Shown here piece by piece: positions 55,635 to 64,000 of a stretch of DNA of 64,000 bases. The first letter of the stretch is position 1. The number at the start of each line of letters is the position of its first letter. The position numbers and the translations under genes were made by a program. The notes below the pieces were generated by a model, which was given only the letters and a program-made list of their open reading frames with translations, ran no database searches and was not told where the DNA came from. The stretch comes from Plantago major (lineage: Eukaryota; Streptophyta; Magnoliopsida; Lamiales; Plantaginaceae). The DNA lies in NCBI GenBank assembly GCA_026545765.1, contig CM048839.1, positions 54,358,677 to 54,422,676 of the forward strand. Reading direction: 5' to 3'.

Positions 55635-57106
55635 TGTTGGTCCAGATAACGGCAAAGGAAAAGACTAGAGGGGGGGGGGGTGAATAGTCTTTTACAACTT
55701 TTGTCGATAAACACAATTTCTCAGATATCTGTGAAGATATATGATACTTAATTTCAGAGAGCGGAAGACTTTTATGTGATAAGTGCACGTGCTCAGCAAG
55801 ATATAATGTGTTTAAATTCCTAGCAGGATAAACGAACGATAAGTAAATTACTGAAAGTAAATAACACGTCTTTTATAGTGGTATTTGAAGGTGGCGTAAT
55901 CCTTCAACTAAAACAGATAAATGAGTTCACCTTACAAATATCTTTTCTTGATTCCTAAATACACTAGGTTCCCAACCAAGTGTTCCCCCTCAGTTATTTT
56001 CCGGCTCCCAGCCAAGTACTTCCTATACTCAGAAACCTTTGAGCTGTTCCTTAGTTTCCCAAACTAAGTACTTCCTATGCTCAGTAACCTTGGAGTTATT
56101 CCTTAGTTTCCCAAACTAAGTACTTCCTGCACTCCACGCCGTTTAAGGTGTTGGTTATGATTGTTTGTCAGGTGGGTATTCTTACTAACTTTTCAGTTAT
56201 TTAGGAATACTCTATAGAACAAGAATCACTTAACACACTTCACAATGTGTGGTGATATGTTCTTTACTGACCCAAGTCTATGTTAAATGTTCTGGAGAAT
56301 GAAACTCAGATACTTGATCTTTTGATTCAAATCCTTCACAGATAGCAATGCTTGTTAAGGATCAGGACACTTAGAACTTTCATGCTACTTAGATTTCAAG
56401 AGCTTAGTTGCAACTGTAAGCTAAAGAGTAAGTAGGTTGAAGGCTTGTATGCTTGAATAAATAAGTTCGTTCTGTGTGTTCAGTGTGTATTTTTAGCATT
56501 CTATGTGGTGATATTTATAGTTGAATTTGAAGACGTTTGAATAGTATCCGTTAGGCTCAATTCAAATACAAACTATTGATATCTGAAAATAGTACTGCAG
56601 AAGACGTTGTCTCTTTTTCAGAGATTTCCTCTTTTGTTCAGATGTCTCTGTCAGTGCATTTATTGCATTGTACTATTTTTTGTCCTGTAGTGCCAACTGA
56701 ACTATGCACGCTTTCTGAAGCATTGCATGTCCCTTTCCAGAGACCTTCACATCTCCAGATACTTGTTGAAACATTGTTTCCCAGAAACATAGTTATATCC
56801 AGGGTATCTGAGTGTAGATATCTGTGGGCACTTTTCCTCGTTCAGAAACCTTGTGTTCTCACATATCTTTTGCAAAACTTGTTTATTGAAAAACACTTGC
56901 TTATTCAAGATATTTGGACATATGTATCTGATGACCTTCGTCTTCAGCAATCTTGTGCAGTCTTCAAAACTTCAAAATTTGTTGAACTCTCCTGCTGGAT
57001 GCCTTCTTCTTGGTCTTTTTTAAAGATATAAAAATTACATTCAGAGACCTAACATCCTATACAAGATTTGCTAGACTAACATACTTAGTGATTTTCCTTT
57101 TTTACA
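55635..57106 (-). mobile_element. 5' LTR of the minus-strand Copia element
   Basis: 1472 bp. On the plus strand it reads TGTTGGTCCAGATAACGGCA...TTTTTTACA. It matches 62424-63998. A 10-12 base G-run lies at about 55670 and the 52-53 bp tandem repeats at 55995-56130. AGATATCTG phrases recur (55722, 56578, 56815). Confidence 0.85.
55995..56130. repeat. Tandem repeat in Copia LTR, three units of 52-53 bp
   Basis: AAGTACTTCC recurs at 56013, 56066 and 56118, each within a CCCAAACTAAGTACTTCCTA context followed by TCAGTAACCTTGGAGTTATT. Confidence 0.85.
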
Positions 57107-57465
57107 GTGTTCAAGTGAACCAAGAGTACTAACCACCTTTCTGAGCTAAGATAAGTCATTAGGTTGCTGATCAAAATCTAAACAGATATTCCTAATAGAT
57201 GAGTTAAAAACGCTACTCATGCCAACAAGGTGCACCTTTCTTATCATAAATTCATCTTAAGACCTCTAGAGTTGAGCGTGCTTGCTCTGGACCAATATTA
57301 GAATGAATGATGAACTAGGAAATTTCCTTGTGTGTGCATTAGTCATGACAAAGTGTGCGATAAAGGACATGTGCTGGTAGTGTGGGACCAACATATTACC
57401 TGGAGAGCAGCCCATGAGTAACCACGTCGGACCACAAAAGGACGGGAATTACTAATGGTATCAGA
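57107..57465 (+). mobile_element. 5S-rRNA-derived segment, Cassandra-type TRIM LTR likely
   Basis: 57218-57339 follows the plant 5S rRNA gene along most of its length: CATGCCAACAAGGTGCACC (5S: CATACCAGCACTAATGCACC), GAGTTGAGCGTGCTTGCTCT over the A-box, and GAATGATGAACTAGGAAATT over the C-box. It is too diverged to be a working 5S gene. A TGGTATCAGAG primer-binding motif lies about 110 bp downstream, at 57453. Cassandra terminal-repeat elements are known to carry 5S-derived sequence in their LTRs with this primer site. A second LTR was not found. A 5S-derived SINE is the alternative. Confidence 0.6.
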
Positions 57466-58640
57466 GGTGAGCCAACCCAAAACCCACAAGGGGTGGACAA
57501 TTGGTCCCAAAGATTTAGCTCTTCGAAGCAAAAGGTGGATAATTCCTGGAACCAGCGGGCTAGCCTGCTTCCCCGGGGCTGAAATTATTGATGCACACTA
57601 TAGCCCCTGATAAAGAAGGCTAGCCCGGTGATCCGAGGAGTACTAAAAATGGTGAAGAGGAGGAGGCCCGAAGTAACAAGTATAGGAATCCTCAGGACCA
57701 GCGAGCTAATCCGCTCTCCCGGGGCTGAAGTTATTGATACACACCACAGCCGGAGAAAGAAGATTAGCACGGCTATCCGAGGAGGGTTCCCTCTGAGCAG
57801 CCCAAATCCATCATCCTCCACATAGTCCGACTCAAATGCACATTCAGTGACCGAAGCACCCACCGAGACGAATTAAATGGGAACGGCGGAGTCAGCCTAC
57901 TCCTTGAAAAGGTCCGGACCTAAGGATCCGAATCATCTACTGTGAAAGGGATGGAATGATCGGGAAAAAGGCGTACAATCCAGGGGTATATATAGAAGTG
58001 AATAACCAATCGTCACTCGCCACGTGGCCCACCATCACCAGCGAAGGGCTTGGGCCTGGACTTGGGCCTACCATTTGGGCCGCTATTGGGCCAACCCAGA
58101 GTCCTTCACATTTCCAGCCTTATTGAGTGAATTATCTTGAACTGTTGCCCGCTCGGATCCGTCACCCGGGGCTGCCATGATAACTTCCGTACCAACTATG
58201 ATCCGTAGCCAGTCACTCAACTTTCCTACTGTGATTGTCTCCTTTTTTACCACCTTTTCCCAAGTCAACACGGCTCGGAGTAGTACACCAAGTCTCTACG
58301 GATCGAGCATGATGACAACATCCGAACTAGTCCTACTTGTTACAAATTTAAGCACACCAATCTTATCTATACGATTAAAATTTAGAGCTGAGACCCAGAC
58401 AAACGCCTTGTCCGACCGAGCCAAGGGTCAACCAATTGAATATTGCATTATTTCGGGAGCATTTGGTCTCGTGGACTCGGATCCCCTGCCCAACGACCGA
58501 GCCAACGACGCTTAGGTTACTAGTTTATTTTATATAATTAAAGTGCGCAATGAAAAACATGCATTTGAATAAGAGGTAACACAAGAACATGATAAAGCCG
58601 ATCCGAGCCATTGATAAACACCTGGGGACGATATAGTTAT
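57466..58640. other. Noncoding retroelement-derived DNA next to Tat gene fragment
   Basis: GC-richer than its surroundings, without genes. It contains the tandem duplication at 57543-57785 and a TATA-like GGTATATATAGAAG near 57985. GGGCC-rich phrases near 58020-58090 resemble those in the Tat LTR region at 14.5 kb. Likely LTR or spacer of a Tat-type element; borders unknown. Confidence 0.35.
57543..57785. repeat. Tandem duplication, two units about 145 bp apart
   Basis: GGAACCAGCGGGCTAGCC...GGGGCTGAAATTATTGATGC at 57546 recurs as GGACCAGCGAGCTAATCC...GGGGCTGAAGTTATTGATAC at 57692, each ending GATCCGAGGAG or ATCCGAGGAGG. Confidence 0.8.
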
Positions 58641-58644
58641 CATA

Positions 58645-59801
58645 TCAACTGCAGTTATCGTCATTGATAAACATGATAATCTCCAAGGGGACGAAGACAT
58701 TCGATATCAGCACCTGGGGCACGAATGCCGGAAGGTACGGACCACCATGGTCGTACTTCTTGTCTTCTGTCTCATCACATACTAGCTCCACAAACTTGTA
58801 CTTGAGCAAGTCATCGTCCGAGACACCCTCCGGAGCGAAGTCCGAGCCATCAGCCTCCTTGAAAGCAGTAATGCCTTCAACCTCTATGTCGCGGTCACTC
58901 GGGATCCATCCCCTGTTCCGGAGCTGCCCCATGGCTGTATCAAAGCCATCCTGCCGAGCCTCGTCATAGTTGGATTCAAGCATGAACTTGCAGGAGTCCG
59001 ACCCCAAGAAGTCTTGCACAACCTGCGTCCGGACCTTCAACAGCTCATTCAACATCATGTCCTTGAAGCTCCGGGAGACACTGATGTACTCATCCACGCT
59101 ATCTTGATGCACCTTTAGATCCTTCTCTAGCGACAGGATGGCACTTTTCAGCTTCGCCGCCTCCACTTCGGACTCCTTCTTGGCAGCAAGGGTTTTCTTC
59201 AGTCTTTTAGACAAGCTGTTCACCTTGGACGTCTCCACCGCCCGAGCAGCTTCAGCCTTGGCCAGGTCCTCCTACATTGTGGCCCTCCGACCCGCCACCA
59301 TGGAGCACGCTTGAATAGCGGCGGTGAGCTACAATGTCCAACATTGAAAAATTAAAAATAAGGTTCTGGATCAAAGAAAGTTGAAACATTTCAACCATTA
59401 AAAGCATGTTTGGTTAGTACGTACCTTCTGGTGAATTGCGGATAGGTACGCAATCCGGTCCATCTCCGAAGCAGCAGCCATCCGAGCCACCTCAGCGTCC
59501 ATGTCCGGCTCACTACTCATTTTCCCTTTGCCCTTCTTGGCCGGAGGGATTGGACCTTCGGACGGACGTTTCTGCCTGGCTGCACCACTTGAACCACTAG
59601 CGGGAGGGTCCCGAGACACAGACCTTGGGGGTTTCTTGGTCCCCTTAGAGCCCGCCACCTTGACCTTATCCGGGGTAGGTATTACCTGGGCCTCCTCACC
59701 CGCGGCAGCCCTCCGAGTCTCCTCCACTCGAAAAGTGGCTGCATTTCTTGGCTCCTCCATCGGAAGCACAGTGGACGTCTTGATGATTTGGGTCCGGCTG
59801 T
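58645..59801 (-). pseudogene. Tat accessory gene, C-terminal half
   Basis: The minus-strand first part (59769 to about 59425) encodes a proline- and lysine-rich segment (KKPPRSVSRDPPASGSSG, RQKRPSEGPIPPAKKGKGK) then MDRIAYLSAIHQK. An intron follows (donor CAGAAG|GTACGTAC near 59424, acceptor CATTGTAG| near 59330). The second part encodes a coiled coil (SLSKRLKKTLAAKKESEVEA, ILSLEKDLKVHQDSVDEYIS) and an acidic end (EVEGITAFKEADGSDFAPEG). This is the usual C-terminal layout of the plant gypsy-type transposase-like protein whose N-terminal domain appears at 15.5-16.9 kb. The N-terminal half is cut off at 59802 by an Athila LTR. Fossil. Confidence 0.6.
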
Positions 59802-61106
59802 TGACAAGCTCAAATTATACTCTAAAAAAGCAATTAGAGATTAAGCTCTAGTTGCAGACTAAAGCCTAACTTGTGATAGATCTCTAGGGAATTAATCAAG
59901 CTATGTAGCAGTGAGAGTAAACAAATACTTGCCAACAACAATTTGATTGATGGTTTTGTATACTTCTAACTAGATTGACTAAAGCTAAGATTACGATTAA
60001 CAATGAGAGAAAGATGAATACAGTAACAAGGTCCAATTATGCTAATTTGAACTAGGGATACCACTCATATTTGTCACACGGTTGTTGTACAGTAAATCAA
60101 TCAATTCGATTCAACCAATTGTCCTCAGAATATATTCTACTGGAAAAATCGTGAGTTGTCAATTCACGATCCTTAAACATGAACAATTTAGAGAATTTAA
60201 GACGGACTTATCGAATTGAAGGTTTTTACGAAGGTTTTATACGAGACTAACCTATATGAGTGATTTGACAAACCCTAGAACGAATATGCATAATCTTCAC
60301 ATACTACTGTATTCAAAGGTGTTTAGCTACTCATAATAGATAATGACATACAGAGATTCATGGTAATAATCATACGAAACATAGATGATAAACTCGCATG
60401 CAATAACATACAATTCAATCGATAATGATGAAGAATGAATTGTAAAGAAGAAAGCAATAGAGCATTCAGTACCAATAATCCTAATGAGTAAAATTAATGA
60501 ATAATCAAGCTCCAAAGATGTCTCAATGTCAAAGTCTGAAACTAGGAGCTCTCCTAAAAAACTAGGTTAAAAGAAGTATAACAGAAAAAATCCCAATTCC
60601 CAACTAATAAGGAAAAACCAAAATTATGTTCACAGAATCGCCACAAGTGAAAGAATAGCTCACCGCGGCGAGCCTTCTTAATCGAAAAATATATAGCTCT
60701 CGTATAATTTTGCCGCGGCGGGCAAATCCCTTCGCCGCGGCGAGCTTCAATCTTCAAGACAGGAGCTTCATTCGTTAAATCTCGCCACGGCGGACCAATT
60801 CCTTCGCCGCGGCGAGCCTTCTTTAATCACAGAAGATATACATTCGCTAAATCTCACCGCGGCGGACTGATTTCCTCGCCGCGGCGAGCCTTCTTGCAAT
60901 TTCCAGCTCCAAGCTCGTAAAATCTCGCCGCGGCGAGCCATGCTAAACAACTTGTTCTCATTTAGCTCAAAAGACATCGATTTCTGCAAAATGTAAACAA
61001 AACACCAAAGCGTAAAAACGAACTAAAAAGACTATAAAACTAAAGGCAAAGAGTCACAAAGACCGCTAAAAAAGACCAAATGAGACGTTGGAATATTATC
61101 TCAACA
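59802..61106 (-). mobile_element. Athila 3' LTR (minus)
   Basis: 1305 bp. On the minus strand it starts TGTTGAGATAATATTCC and ends GAGCTTGTCA. Palindromes related to CTCGCCGCGGCGAG cluster at about 60658-60945. Confidence 0.85.
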
Positions 61107-61659
61107 AAATCCCCAAACCGAACCTTTGCTCGTCCTCGAGCAAACACACAACCTAAACACACTAGACTCTAAACCATGTAAACAAACAAAGAGTCAAATT
61201 CCCAAGCGACCGAATCTACCATTGAAAACAGTAAATTCACAGGATGCAAAAATTTTGTTCTCAGCCTAACCTTGGTAGAAATAGTAAGCAGGTAATCTGA
61301 CACGATCGTTTCTCAAGTAAATAACAATTAAGCCTAGCCCGCTAGTCCCTCACAGGTGTATAAAGTGTATCACTCACTCTCATGGAAGTATCCATACAGG
61401 GTATAGCTCAAAAAGTAAACTGGGAAGATGACTTTCGTCACAAGGATGCCTCAAATATCTTATGCTATTGTACTCGTCTCATTGAGTCGAAAGGGACATT
61501 GGCACATGACTGTATTCCTCCAGAAAAATCGAAAAAACTGAAAATGCTCCCCTCATCCATTTCAAAACAACATCAAATCTCATAATACTTCACTGAATTC
61601 AGTGCATGGCCACCTGGGCTCTTTTAATCTCAATTTTTTGCAGGTGTCTGTTTTACTGA

Positions 61660-61770
61660 AAGTCCGCACTTTTGTGCGTGTCAGTTTGGTGTGCTTGCCA
61701 TCAACCCACACGGACATATGGCTTTTTAAGGCCACGCCGGTATATAGGTAGTATTTGAAACACGCCTAAT
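61660..61770 (-). repeat. Copy of the cross-superfamily noncoding module (Athila copy 3)
   Basis: In reverse orientation: CGCACTTTTGTGCGTGTCAG, CACGGACATATGGC and GTAGTATTTGAAACACGCC are the complements of the blocks at 6121-6236. The terminal stem-loop is perfect here as well. Confidence 0.75.
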
Positions 61771-62423
61771 ACGACTAACGGTGATCAATGAAGACCATAG
61801 ATACACCCCGAGATTCAAATATCAAAAGCTTAGGGAGCAGTAAATAGATATTTCAGCACAAACATAACAGCTCATAACATTCATAGTGAACAATCCTCTC
61901 CCCAAACCAGTTCGAAAAAACGGGGGGAAATAAAATCCGCAAAGTAAAGCATGTCGTACATCATCCCCAACGATACTAAGTACACATAAGTATGAAAAGG
62001 CGCAAGTAATACGTAAAAACTTGCACATCCCAGGAAATCACACAATAACAGGTGCCGGTACAATATTTTTTCTTCGGCTAGGCTCCTCACAGGCTTTTGG
62101 ACTATAGGGCTAACCAGACTTGCTATTTACAAGAGAAACGACCTTGCGGGATTAAAAGCCTACTACACTACTTCTAGCTAGACATCAAACAAAACGTAAG
62201 CAGCCAGAGAATTTACCATTCACAATAGACGTTCGACTTGGTAATTGACTCAGACTCACCACAAGAGAAAATAAAAATACTAACACCTAAACTTGACTCA
62301 ACTGGAACGGAAATATATAACTAACACAGAAAGTTGGCTAACATACCACTTGAACAGAATACATAAAAAAAAAAGAAAGAAAAATAGAGTACGAAATAGA
62401 GTACAAATATCAGAAATAAAGTA

Positions 62424-63998
62424 TGTTGGTCCAGATAACGGCAAAGTAAAAGACTCGGGGGGGGGGGGGTGAATAGTCTTTTAAAACTTTTGTCGATAAA
62501 AACTATTTCTCAGATATATGAATAGATATATGATACTTAGAATCAGAGCGCGGAAGACTTAATAAAGATAAGTGCAGAAACAGTTAAAGTGTGTGTGTGT
62601 TGCTGAAATGTAAATACAGAAAGGTAAATAACACAACAAGTATAGTGGTATCTGGAGGTGGCGTAATCCTCCAACTAATCCACTTCGGTCTTCAAGAGAC
62701 CTAGAATTCATTAGAATAGATAATTGAGTTCACCTTACAAAAATCCTATTCTAAGATTCCTTTAAACAAATGGTTCCCAACCAAATGTTCCCCCTGAGTT
62801 GTTCCCCGGCTTTCACAGCCAAGTACTTCCTGTACTCAGAAACCTTTTTGAGTTATTCCCTAGCTTCCCAAGCTAAGTACTTCCTATACTCAATAACCTT
62901 GGAGTTATTCCTTAGTTTCCCAAATCAAGTACTTCCTATACTCCGGTAACCTTGGAGTTATTCCCTGATTTTTCAAACTAAGTACTTCTGCATCCACGCT
63001 TGATTATGGTGTTGGTTTTGGTTTGAGTTGTCAGATGAGCTTCTTTAATAACTTATTCAGTTATTCAGATAGCTCTGTGAATCAAGTATACTTAATACAC
63101 TTTTCAATGTATGGTATCTTGTTCTTTTTACTGACCCAAGTCTTAGATAAATGTTCAAGAGAATGAATCTCAGATACTTGATCTTTCGTTTCAACTCTTT
63201 CACAGATAGCTGTGCTTGTTTAGGATCAGGACACTTAGAACTTCAGTGTTACTTAAGATCAAAAGCTTTGAGGATAAGTAAGTTGCTTTGAGAGAGTAAG
63301 GTGTTCAGCGTTGTGTCGTTTCGTTCAAGGTGTGTCTCTTCAAGCAGTCTAAGTGTTGATATTTATAGATGAATTTGAGTGCCGTTTGAATAGTATCCGT
63401 TAGGCTCAAATTCAAACTATTGATATCTGTGTATAGTACTGTAGCAGGTTTTGTCTTCTTCTTCAGAAGCTGCCGTTGCTTTTATTCAGACATCTCTGTC
63501 CGTGCATTAAATGCATTGTACTATACTTTTTGTCCTGTAGTGCCAACGGAACTATGCTTTGTATCAGAGACTAGTGTTATCTGATTCTTTGCACGTCCTT
63601 ATCTTCAATCTTCAGATACCACTTTTATTGAAACAACTTTGTTTGCAATATATATATATATATTTCTTTTTCAGAAATGTGGTTAATGCTCAAGGTATCT
63701 GAGAATAGATATCTGTGGACACTTTCCTTGTTTTCAGATAGGCCTTTTATTTCTCAGATATCTCTTGTGACACAGTTTGTTTAAAACTATTCGTGTCTTC
63801 AAGATATCTGGCTAAGGTATCTGGACAAGTTTCGATAATCTTGTGCAGTTTCTTCAAGTCTTCAATGTCGTTGAGCTTGTTCTGCTTGGATGTCTTCTTC
63901 TTGGTCTTCTCTTCATAAAATAAAAATTACATTTTGAGACCTAACATCCTATACAAGATTAGCTAGACTATCATACTTAGTGAGTTTCCTCTTTTACA
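62424..63998 (-). mobile_element. Second LTR of the minus-strand Copia family
   Basis: TGTTGGTCCAGATAACGGCA...CTCTTTTACA, about 1575 bp. It matches 55635-57106 but is longer, partly because of an extra tandem repeat unit. No primer-binding site adjoins on the left, so on this orientation it is a 3' LTR whose element continues past the window, or a solo LTR. The left flank AAGTA is not repeated in the two bases visible on the right. Confidence 0.8.
62805..62995. repeat. Tandem repeat in Copia LTR, four units of 52-54 bp
   Basis: AAGTACTTC recurs at 62821, 62875, 62927 and 62980, one unit more than in the related LTR at 55995-56130. Confidence 0.85.
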
Positions 63999-64000
63999 AT

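Larger units (their letters stand above)
49102..57106 (-). mobile_element. Sirevirus-like Copia element on the minus strand, 3' LTR missing
   Basis: Reading the minus strand: 5' LTR (57106-55635), primer site, gag (55517 to about 53000), protease, integrase (to 51790), RT and RNase H (to 49714), then about 0.6 kb of 3' spacer cut at 49101 by the Athila LTR. A G-rich tract on the minus strand (GTGAGGGGGGACAAAA, about 49370-49385) may be a polypurine tract. The family also supplies the relic at 8.1-9.0 kb and the LTR at 62.4 kb. Broken in several places. Confidence 0.85.
59802..62423 (-). mobile_element. 3' end of a third Athila-like element (minus)
   Basis: 3' LTR at 59802-61106, polypurine-like tract GGTTTGGGGATTTT just beyond it, then 1.3 kb of 3' spacer matching 5400-6787 in reverse, including the shared module. 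It is cut at 62424 by a Copia LTR; no coding part is left in the window. Confidence 0.85.

Noticed and set aside
57218-57339. Functional 5S rRNA gene
   Set aside because: Too many differences and no tandem neighbours or proper terminator; the setting is retroelement-like.
56013-62990. CRISPR-like spaced repeats in the Copia LTRs and GC palindromes in Athila LTRs
   Set aside because: The plant nuclear context, degenerate units and lack of unique equal-length spacers rule out a CRISPR array.

Overview
This window is flowering-plant (eudicot-like) nuclear DNA. It is dominated by nested, mostly broken LTR retrotransposons, and one host gene has clear support. The plant origin rests on several things: Athila-, Tat- and Sirevirus-type elements, a CACTA transposon end, exons of plant NIPA and LPAT genes, and a plant-only family of multi-pass membrane proteins. 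I cannot name the species. Layout: 1-77 is the tail of an Athila-type LTR. 78-1444 has no gene but ends in a tRNA-Met type primer site on the minus strand, next to an LTR fragment (1445-1890). About 1890-8091 is an Athila-like relic (protease, spliced-leader accessory ORF, long 3' spacer, complete 3' LTR). It abuts a minus-strand Copia reverse transcriptase relic (8092-8995). 8996-13071 holds an unidentified ORF, about 2 kb of gene-less DNA and a minus-strand retrotransposon accessory ORF. 13362-18856 is the 3' part of a Tat-lineage Gypsy element. Its pol lies on the minus strand, and a separate plus-strand ORF, with its own TATA box and leader intron, converges on pol. 18857-27462 is a Sirevirus-like Copia element with both ends. 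27463-30677 is the end of a CACTA transposon carrying decayed fragments of two unrelated host genes (a NIPA-type magnesium transporter and an LPAT acyltransferase). 30749-34623 holds the host membrane-protein gene (minus strand), with its TATA box and a partial duplicate downstream. 34760-36517 is intergenic. 36518-36732 is a LINE RNase H fragment. 36733-41118 is a second, 5'-truncated copy of the Sirevirus family that retains its accessory ORF. 41119-49101 is an Athila-like element with gag, protease, RT, RNase H, integrase and 3' LTR. 49102-57106 is a minus-strand Copia element with gag to RNase H and its 5' LTR. 57107-59801 holds a 5S-rRNA-derived segment (Cassandra-like) and a fragment of a Tat accessory gene. 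59802-62423 is the minus-strand 3' end of a third Athila-like element. 62424-63998 is another LTR of the Copia family seen at 49-57 kb. How the parts relate: the retroelements encode their own capsid-like, protease, polymerase and integrase parts, but all look like fossils. The strongest unexplained signal is a noncoding module of about 115 bp, shared by Gypsy (Athila) and Copia (Sirevirus) elements in the spacer between pol and the 3' LTR, with five copies in this window. In addition, each of three LTR families carries its own recurrent short palindrome. No tRNA, complete rRNA gene or CRISPR array was seen.
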